A stretch of DNA of 64,000 nt. Origin: Psychrosphaera ytuae. GTDB taxonomy: Bacteria > Pseudomonadota > Gammaproteobacteria > Enterobacterales > Alteromonadaceae. Position numbers and translations under genes: made by a program. Below the pieces are notes generated by a model that was given only the letters and a program-made list of their open reading frames with translations, searched no databases and was not told the origin of the DNA. The DNA is taken from NCBI RefSeq assembly GCF_017638545.1, contig NZ_CP072110.1:1674001-1738000 (forward strand), given 5' to 3'. This document shows, piece after piece, positions 46,944 through 54,558 of the stretch; within the stretch, counting starts at the first letter, position 1; every line of letters starts with the position of its first letter.

Positions 46944-48272
46944 TTAATCAAAAAGCGCATCGATAAAGGCCTTGTGCTCGAAGGTGCGCAAATCATCGAC
47001 GCTCTCACCAACACCGATATAACGAATAGGGATGTTAAATTGCTCGGCCACCGAGAAAATAACACCACCTTTCGCAGAGCCATCTAACTTGGTCAATGTA
47101 ATGCCTGTAAGACCGACGGCCTCGTTAAAGATTTTGGTTTGGCTCATGGCGTTTTGTCCGGTTGTCGCATCAATCGTTAACATCACCTCGTGTGGCACGT
47201 TTTCGTTGATCTTTTTAAGTACACGAACAATTTTTGACAACTCTTGCATCAAGTTGTCTTTGTTTTGCAGTCGACCAGCCGTATCAGCAATCAATACATC
47301 TGCGCCTCGCGCTTTAGCCGCTTGATAAGCATCAAAGATCACCGACGCACTATCCGCGCCTGTGTGCTGAGCGACAACAGGTACGTCATTGCGTTCGCCC
47401 CAAACTTGTAACTGCTCTACCGCAGCAGCACGGAATGTGTCACCCGCTGCCAACATAACTGACTTACCCTGTTGCTGGAACTGTTTAGCCATTTTGCCGA
47501 TGGTCGTGGTTTTACCAACCCCGTTTACGCCCACCATCAAAATAACAAACGGACCATCATCATTGTGCAACACTAGCGGCTGGTCGGCTTTTTTGAGGAT
47601 CTCGGTCATTTCATCTTTCAACAAACCGTACAATGCATCTGCGTCTTTTAACTGTTTGCGATCAGCATGGTCAGTCAAACGATCAATCAGCTTCATTGTT
47701 GTATCCATGCCCACATCAGACATCAACAACTGAGTCTCTAGTTCTTCGTATAGGTCATCATCGATTTGCTTACCGGCAAATAGCGATAAGAAACCACCAC
47801 CAATTTGTTGGCGTGTTTTTGATAAGCCGCGCTTTAGACGCTCAAACAAGCCCAACTTAGGTTGTACTTGTTCTGTTTCTACAGCTTGCTCTGTTTCTAC
47901 AACTTGCTCTGTTTCTAGTGCTTGTTCTGTTTCTACAGCTTGCTCTGTCTCTACAGCTTGCTCTGTCTCTACAGCTTGCTCTGTCTCTACAGCTTGCTCT
48001 GTCTCTACAGCTTGCTCTGTCTCTACAGCTTGCTCCGTTTCTAAAGCTTGCTCTGTCTCTACAGCTTGTTCTGTTTCTACAACTTGCTCTGTTTCTACAA
48101 CTTGCTCTGTTTCTAAAGCTTGCTCTGTCTCTACAGCTTGCTCTGTTTCTAACGCTTGCTCTACTGGTAGATCTTGAACTGTCTCTTGTGTCGATTCTGG
48201 AGCAATCTGTTGTGATTCTTCTTTTTCTTTGTCCTTTTTAAACCAAGAAAAAAAACCTGACTTCTTTGCCAT
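46944..48272 (-). CDS. ftsY: Signal recognition particle receptor FtsY
   Basis: A 442-residue SRP receptor. The N-terminal acidic A domain (residues about 10-140) contains 16 copies of a hexapeptide, mostly AVETEQ, ALETEQ or VVETEQ. The NG GTPase domain follows: GVNGVGKTTTIGKMA (P loop), DTAGRLQNK (G3) and TKLDGSAKGG (G4/G5). It docks SRP-ribosome complexes at the inner membrane. It heads the conserved ftsY-ftsE-ftsX order and is divergent from rsmD. The repeat-expanded A domain is the odd feature; the catalytic part is normal. Confidence 0.97.
   Translation of the reverse strand: MAKKSGFFSWFKKDKEKEESQQIAPESTQETVQDLPVEQALETEQAVETEQALETEQVVETEQVVETEQAVETEQALETEQAVETEQAVETEQAVETEQAVETEQAVETEQAVETEQALETEQVVETEQAVETEQVQPKLGLFERLKRGLSKTRQQIGGGFLSLFAGKQIDDDLYEELETQLLMSDVGMDTTMKLIDRLTDHADRKQLKDADALYGLLKDEMTEILKKADQPLVLHNDDGPFVILMVGVNGVGKTTTIGKMAKQFQQQGKSVMLAAGDTFRAAAVEQLQVWGERNDVPVVAQHTGADSASVIFDAYQAAKARGADVLIADTAGRLQNKDNLMQELSKIVRVLKKINENVPHEVMLTIDATTGQNAMSQTKIFNEAVGLTGITLTKLDGSAKGGVIFSVAEQFNIPIRYIGVGESVDDLRTFEHKAFIDALFD
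47868..48155 (-). repeat. 18-bp tandem repeats in ftsY, 16 units
   Basis: Sixteen in-frame 18-bp units encode the hexapeptide [AV][VL]ETEQ in the FtsY acidic domain. Third positions and the first two codons vary between units (GTAGAAACAGAG against GTAGAGACAGAG types), and six central AVETEQ units are almost identical, which suggests recent expansion. Confidence 0.95.
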
Positions 48273-48377
48273 TAAAAAAACCTTTAAATGTGAACGCTAG
48301 AGCGGGATAATATCGCGCAATAGTAACGTAATTTGTGGCAGATTTTAACTGTTCAATCGTATATTAAAGGCACAACC

Positions 48378-49004
48378 TTGAAAGCATCCTCAAATTTTCC
48401 AAACCGAACCAAAAAGAAGCCAGCAAAAACCACCAGCAAAGGTGAAATTAGGCTGATTGGTGGACAATGGCGTGGGCGCAGACTTAAGGTACATGACAAA
48501 GAGGGGTTGCGACCGACCACCGACCGTTTGAAAGAAACACTCTTTAATTGGTTAATGACCGACGTGCGAAACGCAAAAGTATTGGATTGCTTTGCAGGCG
48601 CAGGTTCATTAGGGTTTGAAGCCGCCTCTCGAGGTGCCGAATCAGTCATGTGTTTTGAAAAAAACAAACAAGCTGCTCAACAACTTAAAGACAATTGCCA
48701 ATTGCTTAACGCGTCTCAGCAGATTACGGTCAAACAAGGTGACTTTTTTCAACAAATAAAACACCTAGACGGTGAGTTTGACCTAGTATTCATTGACCCT
48801 CCATTTCATCAAGATTTTGTTGAACCAACGATTAAATTGCTACTCGAAGGCAACAAATTAAGACCAGGCAGTCTTGTTTACATTGAACAAGAGCAAGGTA
48901 CCGGTTTCGATCTGGCACAATCGGACTGGCAAAATCAATTTGCACTAACCAAAAATAAAGATGCTGGCCAAGTCAAATCCCAACTATTTGAGTTTATTGG
49001 TTAA
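48378..49004 (+). CDS. rsmD: 16S rRNA (guanine966-N2)-methyltransferase RsmD
   Basis: About 208 residues with a basic N-terminal tail, IRLIGGQWRGRRLKV, RPTTDRLKETLFNWL, the SAM loop VLDCFAGAGSLGFEAASRGA, and the catalytic DPPF motif in LVFIDPPFHQDF. It methylates G966 of 16S rRNA. I choose the TTG at 48378, seven bases after AAAGG; an earlier GTG at 48333 would add 15 residues that look unrelated to the family. It is divergent from ftsY, and ends 12 bases from the integron integrase, marking the left edge of the accessory region. Confidence 0.92.
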   Translation: MKASSNFPNRTKKKPAKTTSKGEIRLIGGQWRGRRLKVHDKEGLRPTTDRLKETLFNWLMTDVRNAKVLDCFAGAGSLGFEAASRGAESVMCFEKNKQAAQQLKDNCQLLNASQQITVKQGDFFQQIKHLDGEFDLVFIDPPFHQDFVEPTIKLLLEGNKLRPGSLVYIEQEQGTGFDLAQSDWQNQFALTKNKDAGQVKSQLFEFIG

Positions 49005-49016
49005 ATACACAAATAT

Positions 49017-49988
49017 TTAGATTCCTAAAACTTGGTCTACCGGACTTCGGGCACCTGACGAATGTTGTCCAATCACATGGGTGTAGATTTGCGTTGTTCT
49101 TAAATCACTGTGGCCCAACAATTCCTGTACCGTTCTAATATCCGCTCCAGAAAGCAGAAGTTGTGTTGCAAATGAATGACGAAATGTATGCGCAGTCACG
49201 TGTTTTTTAATTCCAGAACTCAACACTGCCTTGCGTAGCGCTTTAGCCAATGCAGACCAATGAATATGATGCCTGCACACGTAACCATCGTACGGGTGGA
49301 TACACCGATTACGCGACGGGAAAAGATATTGCCACTTAATTTGAGTTATCGCTGAAGGATACTTTCGAATTAGACTCGGTGGTAGGCTTGTTCTTCCCTC
49401 ACCTTCAACAATGTCTTTTTGGTGTATCTGCTCGACCCGTTCAACTTGCCGCCTTAACCTTTCGACTAAAGAGACGGGGAGCATTGTCGTGCGATCTTTA
49501 CTGCCTTTGCCTCGAAAAACAAAGACTGAGCCAAGTTCAAAATCAATATCTTTGACACGCAAAGCCAATAGCTCTGCTTTTCGCAATCCGCAGCCATATA
49601 ACATTGAAAACATTAAGTGATACGGCTCTTTCATTTGATTGATGATAAGCATCGCTTCTTGGTTCGATAACACGGTTGGCAATCGCTTAGGCGCCTTGGC
49701 TCTGATCGTGTTGTCCAAAAGTGTTAGCTCCTTTTTAAATACATGTTTGTACATAAAAACAATGGCACACAAGGCTAAATTTTGGGTAGATGCTGTTACT
49801 TGTCTCTCTACGGCAAGATGCGTTAAAAATGCACTCACCTCTTGCTCACCCATTTCCCCAGGATGACGCTTTTTGTGAAACAAAATAAAACGTTTAATCC
49901 AGGTTAAATATGCTTTTTCAGTTTGAATACTGTAATGCTTTGTTCGCAAAATTTGGCGAACGTTTTCCATAAACGGAGAATGTCCCAT
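49017..49988 (-). CDS. intI: Integron integrase IntI
   Basis: A 323-residue tyrosine recombinase. The N-terminal SAM-like domain opens SPFMENVRQILRTKHYS, as IntI proteins do. Catalytic residues are Arg136 (GLRKAEL), His267 and Arg270 (HTFRHSF), His293 (LGHSDLRTTQ) and Tyr302. The IntI-specific insertion lies between the patches at about residues 203-250 (LPPSLIRKYPSAITQ to HPYDGYVCRHHIHW), absent from XerC/D. It recombines folded single-stranded attC with attI. AAGGAG is six bases before the ATG. The gene appears intact. I saw no LexA-type CTGT-N8-ACAG box upstream. Confidence 0.95.
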   Translation of the reverse strand: MGHSPFMENVRQILRTKHYSIQTEKAYLTWIKRFILFHKKRHPGEMGEQEVSAFLTHLAVERQVTASTQNLALCAIVFMYKHVFKKELTLLDNTIRAKAPKRLPTVLSNQEAMLIINQMKEPYHLMFSMLYGCGLRKAELLALRVKDIDFELGSVFVFRGKGSKDRTTMLPVSLVERLRRQVERVEQIHQKDIVEGEGRTSLPPSLIRKYPSAITQIKWQYLFPSRNRCIHPYDGYVCRHHIHWSALAKALRKAVLSSGIKKHVTAHTFRHSFATQLLLSGADIRTVQELLGHSDLRTTQIYTHVIGQHSSGARSPVDQVLGI

Positions 49989-50315
49989 TGCGGCTCCTTG
50001 TTTTTATTTTGAGTATGAAAAAAGAAACCAAACTGGCAAATGAAACTAGACCTCACCCAAAACCAAACGGGCGTTATTTAGAAGTGACAGTAAAAACAGG
50101 ACTTACGGAAATTAAGATTATAAGTAGCTGACTTTACTACAAAAGAACACCATCAATTCTTGGCGTTACTGAGACTTCGAAGTAATAATGGTGGTCAGTA
50201 ATGTAGTTAAGGTTGAGAAAATTCTATCCTTTTGTAATTGGGCCAACTTTGTGTAAATATTTGGAAAAGAAACGTGGGGGCATTATCAAGACTTCCACAT
50301 AATATATTGTTATAT
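49989..50315. other. intI-cassette spacer with attI core
   Basis: This 327-bp non-coding stretch lies between intI and the first cassette. It ends in GTTATAT (50309-50315), where the cassette TTATATGCC is joined after the G; the same junction recurs at 52304 before the second copy of the first cassette. The rest should hold the attI integrase sites and the cassette promoter, but I cannot place them with confidence. Confidence 0.7.
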
Positions 50316-50866
50316 GCCAAAGTAACATGCAAAAATGGTCTGACATAAAAAAAGAATTCGAAGCAGATGGCTCATTGAGAGATATTTACATTTCTCCGAC
50401 TAATGAAGCCATATGGGATGAATTTATCGAATTAATTGCTAATTCATCGTATAAGACAGAATTTTTTCACAATGATAAATCGATCTCATTTCCAATAGCT
50501 TTTAGTCGTATCAAAGAACTACAGTTTTCGAATCCAACTATTCTTCATATATGGATTGGATCGAAGATCCAAGTTAATTGTCATTTTTTCACCGAAGAAG
50601 AAATAGAACTAGACATTTCCCCTTTAGATGTTCCCGATGAACAAAGCTACACCATGCTGCAAGAGTTTATGTTTTGGCTTTCATCTTCATTACGGTTAAG
50701 TGTGAAACTTACCCACGAGGGCAGTCCAGACATGCTAATTTGTGAAGTATTCAACAATGGCATATAACAAGGCGCTTAACACGTGTAGCACTGCGTGCCA
50801 CACTGGGACAGTAACGCAGCGGCGCTTCGCTATTATGCCGCTACGTTACTGCCCGTTAGCTTAACG
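50310..50866 (+). repeat. Duplicated 557-bp cassette, copy 1
   Basis: The whole cassette (gene plus attC) recurs at 52305-52861, offset 1995 bp. I see no difference between the copies from the core-site T to the final G, so the boundaries are exactly those expected from integrase-mediated excision or insertion. Confidence 0.9.
50327..50767 (+). CDS. Cassette protein of unknown function, copy 1
   Basis: A 146-residue, acidic, soluble protein (MQKWSDIKKEFEADGSLRD), first in the array and so closest to any cassette promoter. It has no signal peptide or membrane helix; residues 75-100 form alternating beta-like strands (ILHIWIGSKIQVNCHF). No family is recognised. The protein could be an immunity or antiphage-associated factor, but nothing in the sequence shows that. 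An identical second copy lies at 52322. Confidence 0.85.
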   Translation: MQKWSDIKKEFEADGSLRDIYISPTNEAIWDEFIELIANSSYKTEFFHNDKSISFPIAFSRIKELQFSNPTILHIWIGSKIQVNCHFFTEEEIELDISPLDVPDEQSYTMLQEFMFWLSSSLRLSVKLTHEGSPDMLICEVFNNGI

Positions 50867-50872
50867 TTATAT
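50762..50872 (+). other. attC site 1
   Basis: A 111-bp attC from ATATAAC to GTTATAT. The internal arms GGGACAGTAACG and CGTTACTGCCC, and AGCGGC with GCCGCT, give a long imperfect hairpin with a GCTTCGCTATTAT loop, as integron attC sites fold. Confidence 0.9.
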
Positions 50873-50891
50873 GCCTAAGGAATATTGAGCA

Positions 50892-51155
50892 TTGGAAGAT
50901 TTAGCAGATAGTTTTTTTAAGGGGATAGCTAGAGCAATTGGCTGGCTTTTCGTGGATCTTATTTTTAACTTTGTGTTTTATTATATCGGCTGGCCAATAT
51001 GTAAATTGGTCTCTTTCGGTAAATATCCCAAGCCCGTTAATTATGATTATCTCCATACCGAAAACCGTCAAGGCTTATTATGTAGTTTTGTGGGTTTCTT
51101 TGCTTGCTTGTTACTTTTTATTGGTTGGGTAAACTTATCAGGTACAGGCATATAA
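50892..51155 (+). CDS. Small cassette membrane protein
   Basis: An 87-residue protein starting at TTG (50892), with AAGGA about ten bases upstream. Two hydrophobic segments are visible (about residues 12-35 and 64-80); the middle is soluble and basic. The stop codon falls in the 5' end of its attC, which is usual for integron cassettes. It resembles no family I recognise. Expression depends on an upstream promoter unless the cassette carries one. Confidence 0.7.
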   Translation: MEDLADSFFKGIARAIGWLFVDLIFNFVFYYIGWPICKLVSFGKYPKPVNYDYLHTENRQGLLCSFVGFFACLLLFIGWVNLSGTGI

Positions 51156-51256
51156 CAAGCCGCTTCAGAGACGACAATTAACTTCTGGTTAGTGTTATTG
51201 TCGCAAGCTCCAAGTTTAACACTAACCAAACATTGCTCCTGAGCGGAGCGTTATAC
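51150..51256 (+). other. attC site 2
   Basis: A 107-bp attC from ATATAAC to GTTATAC. The arms GGTTAGTGTT and AACACTAACC flank a loop containing ATTGTCGCAAGCTCC, and outer CTCAG/CTGAG-like elements close the structure. Confidence 0.88.
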
Positions 51257-51272
51257 GAACACGGAGCGTGGT

Positions 51273-51701
51273 GTGAATCTTGAACATAGAATAATCCCAT
51301 ACATTAATTTCTCTGAAAAATGGTTTACTAAATTTTCACTGTTATGGTGTTCTATTTCGCTCTGCATAGGGTTGGTTACAGTGAATGATTTAGCCTTAGT
51401 AATTGCGGCACCTATCATGACTGTTTTCATGTATTTCGCCGCAATCGTTATAGTTTCACTTGTGATAGGCTTTCAACGAGTAAATCCTTTTAACTCACCT
51501 AAATCTAATTTTGTAAAATATGCAATTTTGCTTTGTTGGGGATTCGGTATTTTTGGATTCATTAATTTTTTGTTTACAGGTATATTTCAAACAACAGAGT
51601 TCGAAAACTCCAATTATTTCATAATCGTGGGATCAGTATTTCCATTAGGGGCTTCAGTAGGTGCTGCTAAAGAATGGAGTAAATTCTTAGCTAGTAGTTA
51701 A
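51273..51701 (+). CDS. Cassette multi-pass membrane protein
   Basis: A 142-residue protein starting at GTG (51273), with CGGAG about eight bases upstream. Four hydrophobic helices (about residues 18-38, 42-66, 79-103 and 115-132) make up most of it. No motif beyond that was identified. It is probably an inner-membrane protein of unknown function, a common cargo type in chromosomal integrons. Confidence 0.75.
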   Translation: MNLEHRIIPYINFSEKWFTKFSLLWCSISLCIGLVTVNDLALVIAAPIMTVFMYFAAIVIVSLVIGFQRVNPFNSPKSNFVKYAILLCWGFGIFGFINFLFTGIFQTTEFENSNYFIIVGSVFPLGASVGAAKEWSKFLASS

Positions 51702-51706
51702 AGTTC

Positions 51707-51806
51707 GTATAACAAGTCGTTCAAAAGGACAAAAAACAGTTGGCTTTTGCTCCTTCGTCGCTAATTTTAGCCAACTATTTTATTGCCTCTTAACGAGGCG
51801 TTATAC
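51707..51806 (+). other. attC site 3
   Basis: A 100-bp attC from GTATAAC to GTTATAC with arms AGTTGGCT and AGCCAACT around a loop of 23 bases that includes CCTTCGTCGCTAATTTT. Confidence 0.88.
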
Positions 51807-51911
51807 ATTCTCGAGGTATAGGTTATTTTTATTAAAGCGATAAAGAGCCAACTTAACCTGAAACCACATTTTTATGAGAAGTCAGCGAAAGTTGGAACTT
51901 CCGGATGTATT

Positions 51912-52184
51912 TTGGGAGCATTTATAACTTATTTATTGTTTATAAACGCTCTACCATTGTTCGGAGTAGGCCTTGATATCCCGTTGAAGGAGTATAGCGA
52001 CAAAATCGTGTATTCAGTTTTTGGTTTTGGCATCCTGTTACTGTTTTGCTGCATATATTTATGTTGTTCGCTTTGCGCAGCAATCTATTTCTTCCCAATG
52101 GTAAAGCGTGGGAATTTAGAGTCGGAAGATTATTTCAATATTGTTTTCAAAAGTCAGTATCCGACTCATTGGCAGCGAATGTAA
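51912..52184 (+). CDS. Cassette membrane protein, start uncertain
   Basis: The TTG at 51912 gives 90 residues with two hydrophobic segments and a soluble tail. The frame stays open upstream to 51822 and encodes a plausible cytosolic N-terminus (residues like KSQLNLKPHFYEKSAKVGT). GAGGT at 51813 is seven bases before an ATT at 51825, so translation may begin at a non-standard ATT, giving about 119 residues. No family recognised. The gene ends just before attC site 4. Confidence 0.6.
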   Translation: MGAFITYLLFINALPLFGVGLDIPLKEYSDKIVYSVFGFGILLLFCCIYLCCSLCAAIYFFPMVKRGNLESEDYFNIVFKSQYPTHWQRM

Positions 52185-52194
52185 AGAACCGAAT

Positions 52195-52310
52195 GTATAA
52201 CAAACCACTCAAGGCTCTCGCTTCGCTCGCTGGGACGCTAAGACATGGGCTGCGTCACTTCGTTCCTAATTTTAGCCCATGTGTTATCGCCCCTTAGTGG
52301 GGTGTTATAT
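52195..52310 (+). other. attC site 4
   Basis: A 116-bp attC from GTATAAC to GTTATAT with arms ATGGGCT and AGCCCAT; the unpaired middle contains CGTCACTTCGTTCC. The right end is followed by the second copy of the duplicated cassette. Confidence 0.88.
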
Positions 52311-52861
52311 GCCAAAGTAACATGCAAAAATGGTCTGACATAAAAAAAGAATTCGAAGCAGATGGCTCATTGAGAGATATTTACATTTCTCCGACTAATG
52401 AAGCCATATGGGATGAATTTATCGAATTAATTGCTAATTCATCGTATAAGACAGAATTTTTTCACAATGATAAATCGATCTCATTTCCAATAGCTTTTAG
52501 TCGTATCAAAGAACTACAGTTTTCGAATCCAACTATTCTTCATATATGGATTGGATCGAAGATCCAAGTTAATTGTCATTTTTTCACCGAAGAAGAAATA
52601 GAACTAGACATTTCCCCTTTAGATGTTCCCGATGAACAAAGCTACACCATGCTGCAAGAGTTTATGTTTTGGCTTTCATCTTCATTACGGTTAAGTGTGA
52701 AACTTACCCACGAGGGCAGTCCAGACATGCTAATTTGTGAAGTATTCAACAATGGCATATAACAAGGCGCTTAACACGTGTAGCACTGCGTGCCACACTG
52801 GGACAGTAACGCAGCGGCGCTTCGCTATTATGCCGCTACGTTACTGCCCGTTAGCTTAACG
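52305..52861 (+). repeat. Duplicated 557-bp cassette, copy 2
   Basis: This repeats 50310-50866 base for base as far as I can read. It sits between attC site 4 and the cassette at 52882, so copies 1 and 2 are separated by three other cassettes. Confidence 0.9.
52322..52762 (+). CDS. Cassette protein of unknown function, copy 2
   Basis: The 146-residue product is identical to that of the first cassette, with the same 5' leader (GCCAAAGTAAC before the ATG) and the same stop inside its attC. No function is recognised. Identity at synonymous sites as well as in the protein means the duplication is recent compared with divergence of neighbouring cassettes. Confidence 0.85.
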   Translation: MQKWSDIKKEFEADGSLRDIYISPTNEAIWDEFIELIANSSYKTEFFHNDKSISFPIAFSRIKELQFSNPTILHIWIGSKIQVNCHFFTEEEIELDISPLDVPDEQSYTMLQEFMFWLSSSLRLSVKLTHEGSPDMLICEVFNNGI

Positions 52862-52867
52862 TTATAC
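52757..52867 (+). other. attC site 5 (copy of site 1)
   Basis: A 111-bp attC identical to site 1 except for the last core bases, GTTATAC here and GTTATAT there. Those bases belong to the next cassette after integration. Confidence 0.9.
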
Positions 52868-52881
52868 ATATAAGGAAAGTC

Positions 52882-53301
52882 ATGCGATTACTTTTGCTTT
52901 TAGGTTTACTCCAAAGCTCGTTTGCTTTCTCAAACCAAGTTGAAATTTTTGATGTCGAAATCGAGCTTCCTAATTATTGCAAGTTATTAGTTGACCCTTC
53001 GGTAAAAATTAAAAACCACGTTCGATATATTTGTGACTCGTATGGGCCTGTTAATCAAAGCTATTTTGTTACTTTTGATAAGCCCGACAACGTAGAATTT
53101 AAGACTGCAAGCCCTCTTCAGAAGATGGTGTCAAAAAGTACAAAAAGTTATTCTTCTTTCGACTTCTATGGGTATGTTTATGAGAGAGAAAATGGCAATG
53201 GAAGTTTGCATGCCAATTACTTTTGCAGTGAAGAGTTATGTTTGAGTATAGTTGGGACTACAAGTGCACTAGGTGACTCTGTACTCAAACAGTTGCAATA
53301 G
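52882..53301 (+). CDS. Secreted cassette protein of unknown function
   Basis: A 139-residue protein with a signal peptide (MRLLLLLGLLQSSFAFSNQ, likely cleaved after SFA). The mature domain contains Cys residues at about 33, 50, 116 and 121 (YCKLL, YICDSY, FCSEELC), likely two disulphides, so a periplasmic location is probable. TAAGGA precedes the ATG. Family not recognised. Confidence 0.75.
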   Translation: MRLLLLLGLLQSSFAFSNQVEIFDVEIELPNYCKLLVDPSVKIKNHVRYICDSYGPVNQSYFVTFDKPDNVEFKTASPLQKMVSKSTKSYSSFDFYGYVYERENGNGSLHANYFCSEELCLSIVGTTSALGDSVLKQLQ

Positions 53302-53304
53302 TAT

Positions 53305-53420
53305 GTATAACAAGAGCCTTAATTCGCTCGCAAGCTCGCTCGGACAATTAATAATGGGCTATTGTCGCTGGGCTCTATATTTTAGCCCATTATTAATTGC
53401 CGTTTAGGCGAGTGTTATGT
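53305..53420 (+). other. attC site 6
   Basis: A 116-bp attC from GTATAAC to GTTATGT. The arms AATTAATAATGGGCT and AGCCCATTATTAATT are long and nearly perfect, giving a strong hairpin around ATTGTCGCTGGGC. Confidence 0.9.
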
Positions 53421-53444
53421 GTAATCGAAAGAAAGGAGGCTTTT

Positions 53445-53864
53445 ATGGCGAATAAACATCGAGGTTCATGCCTTTGTGGTAGTGTGAAGTATGAGCTTTT
53501 AGGTGAGTTCCAGTCTTTCTTTTTATGCCATTGTACTCGTTGCCAAAAGAGTACAGGCTCGGCTCATGGTGCAAATTTGTTTGCTAAAGCTGGCACCTTA
53601 ACTTGGTTAAACGGTGAAAGTGATGTCAGAACGTATAAGCATCCAAATTCATTTCATGCAAAAAGTTTTTGTTCAAAATGCGGGTCTGCAATCCCAACGT
53701 TTGCAGAAAGTATTAACAGCGTAATGGTTCCGGCTGGTAGCCTCGATAGTCCAGTTCCAATTCCGCCTACTGCAAAAATCTTTGTTGGTAGTAGTGCTCA
53801 ATGGTCTATGAAATTGTGTGATGTACCTAGTTACGAAAGGCTTCCAGAACAAGCTAAGAGCTAA
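53445..53864 (+). CDS. GFA-family zinc protein
   Basis: A 139-residue member of the glutathione-dependent formaldehyde-activating (GFA/CENP-V) fold. Zinc ligands are in GSCLCGSVKYE, CHCTRCQKSTGSAHGANLF and FCSKCGSAIP. Some members bind glutathione or S-hydroxymethylglutathione; many are unassigned. I use the ATG at 53445 with AAGGAGG six bases upstream; an earlier codon would start inside the attC. It is a fairly common integron cassette type. Confidence 0.88.
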   Translation: MANKHRGSCLCGSVKYELLGEFQSFFLCHCTRCQKSTGSAHGANLFAKAGTLTWLNGESDVRTYKHPNSFHAKSFCSKCGSAIPTFAESINSVMVPAGSLDSPVPIPPTAKIFVGSSAQWSMKLCDVPSYERLPEQAKS

Positions 53865-53866
53865 AC

Positions 53867-53896
53867 ACATAACAAAGCGTTCAAGCGGCGTTAGCT
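53867..53896 (+). other. Shortened attC-like site 7
   Basis: Only 30 bp lie between ACATAAC (plus AAAGCGTTCAAGC) and a right-end GGCGTTAGCT. The left and right cores look typical but the central stem is missing. This may be an internal deletion that removed the hairpin, or two different ends brought together. Confidence 0.55.
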
Positions 53897-53906
53897 GCCT
53901 AAAGCC

Positions 53907-54182
53907 TCAACCTGGAAATTTTTGCTTCATGTGAAGCACTCTCATTACTCTTATATTTTTTCCGTCGGAGTAATATGAAACGATCATTGATATTTCAGGA
54001 ATTATTAACAAGCGCCCCTCTATGCCTTCTCGCTCGACTCCCATTTCAGGTTGCAGCAACAGGCCTTCCACATTTTTTTCAATAGTATCATCGGTTGCTT
54101 CTGCGGCTAATGGGTTAAACTCGTACAAAAATTCAAATACTTTTTCTCGGTCAATCAGCGATTGCTCTTCCCAATAAATCAC
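53907..54182 (-). CDS. RelE/ParE-type toxin
   Basis: A 91-residue protein starting from GTG (54182), two bases after the antitoxin stop, so the two are translationally coupled. The segments EGRLLIIPEISMIVSYY and NIRVMRVLH near residues 55-85 match the core strands of the RelE/ParE superfamily, with basic and aromatic residues toward the end. Such toxins cleave mRNA on ribosomes or inhibit gyrase; which one cannot be told. The pair lies opposite to the cassette array. Confidence 0.85.
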   Translation of the reverse strand: MIYWEEQSLIDREKVFEFLYEFNPLAAEATDDTIEKNVEGLLLQPEMGVEREGIEGRLLIIPEISMIVSYYSDGKNIRVMRVLHMKQKFPG

Positions 54183-54184
54183 AA

Positions 54185-54463
54185 TTAATCCCGAAGTCTA
54201 ATTTTTGCTTTCCGTTCTGCCATAGACTCCTTAGCAGCTTCATGAGTAACAAACTTGGTGTTCCCTGTTTCTAGCTTTTCAAACGCTAAATTAACCTGCT
54301 CCGACAGCCAAGTGTCATGAGATAACTTTTGACGTTGCTGCTCAGCCAATTGCTCTGTAAGCTCTCGACAAGCGTCACTAATAGTTCGCCCCTGGCTCTC
54401 TGCCATTTGTTGCGCTAGCCTTTTGACTTCTTCATCGATTCTGAATTGAATTCGAGTATCCAT
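54185..54463 (-). CDS. RelB/DinJ-type antitoxin
   Basis: A 92-residue protein with an N-terminal ribbon-helix-helix (DTRIQFRIDEEVKRLAQQMA) and a C-terminal toxin-binding tail rich in charged residues (DTWLSEQVNLAFEKLETG). I start at the ATG at 54463, with GAGG five bases upstream, instead of a GTG six bases earlier. It precedes the toxin gene and presumably represses its own promoter together with the toxin. Toxin-antitoxin cassettes with their own promoter are thought to stabilise integron arrays. Confidence 0.85.
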   Translation of the reverse strand: MDTRIQFRIDEEVKRLAQQMAESQGRTISDACRELTEQLAEQQRQKLSHDTWLSEQVNLAFEKLETGNTKFVTHEAAKESMAERKAKIRLRD

Positions 54464-54516
54464 AACCACCTCGCAATCATGTTTGTGCCTACATCTGTAC
54501 TCACAGGTTAATCAAA

Positions 54517-54558
54517 GACAACTAACAAGTCAATTGATTGTGATTAGTTAAGTTTGTC
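54517..54558. repeat. Imperfect inverted repeat upstream of the TA pair
   Basis: GACAACTAAC and ATTAGTT-AA-GTTTGTC form imperfect arms 54-95 bp before the antitoxin start. It could be the operator of the toxin-antitoxin operon or the worn remnant of an attC; the sequence does not decide. Confidence 0.4.

Noticed and set aside
47868..48155. CRISPR-like regular repeats
   Set aside because: Units are contiguous and in frame with ftsY, with no spacers.
47918..48241. A 107-codon plus-strand frame with repeated LQLALS-like units
   Set aside because: It is the antisense of the ftsY repeats; the pattern follows from the 18-bp units and has no independent support.
49989..50300. LexA-controlled intI promoter
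   Set aside because: I looked for CTGT-N8-ACAG and found only half-matches such as CTGTTTTTACTGTCAC.
52046..52297. 83-codon plus-strand frame running through attC site 4
   Set aside because: It runs into the attC hairpin and overlaps a better-supported membrane-protein frame.
50310..52861. Composite transposon formed by the two identical 557-bp copies
   Set aside because: No transposase and no inverted ends; boundaries coincide with integron core sites.
53397..53444. Upstream start for the GFA-family gene
   Set aside because: It would begin inside the attC of the previous cassette; the ATG at 53445 has a perfect ribosome site.
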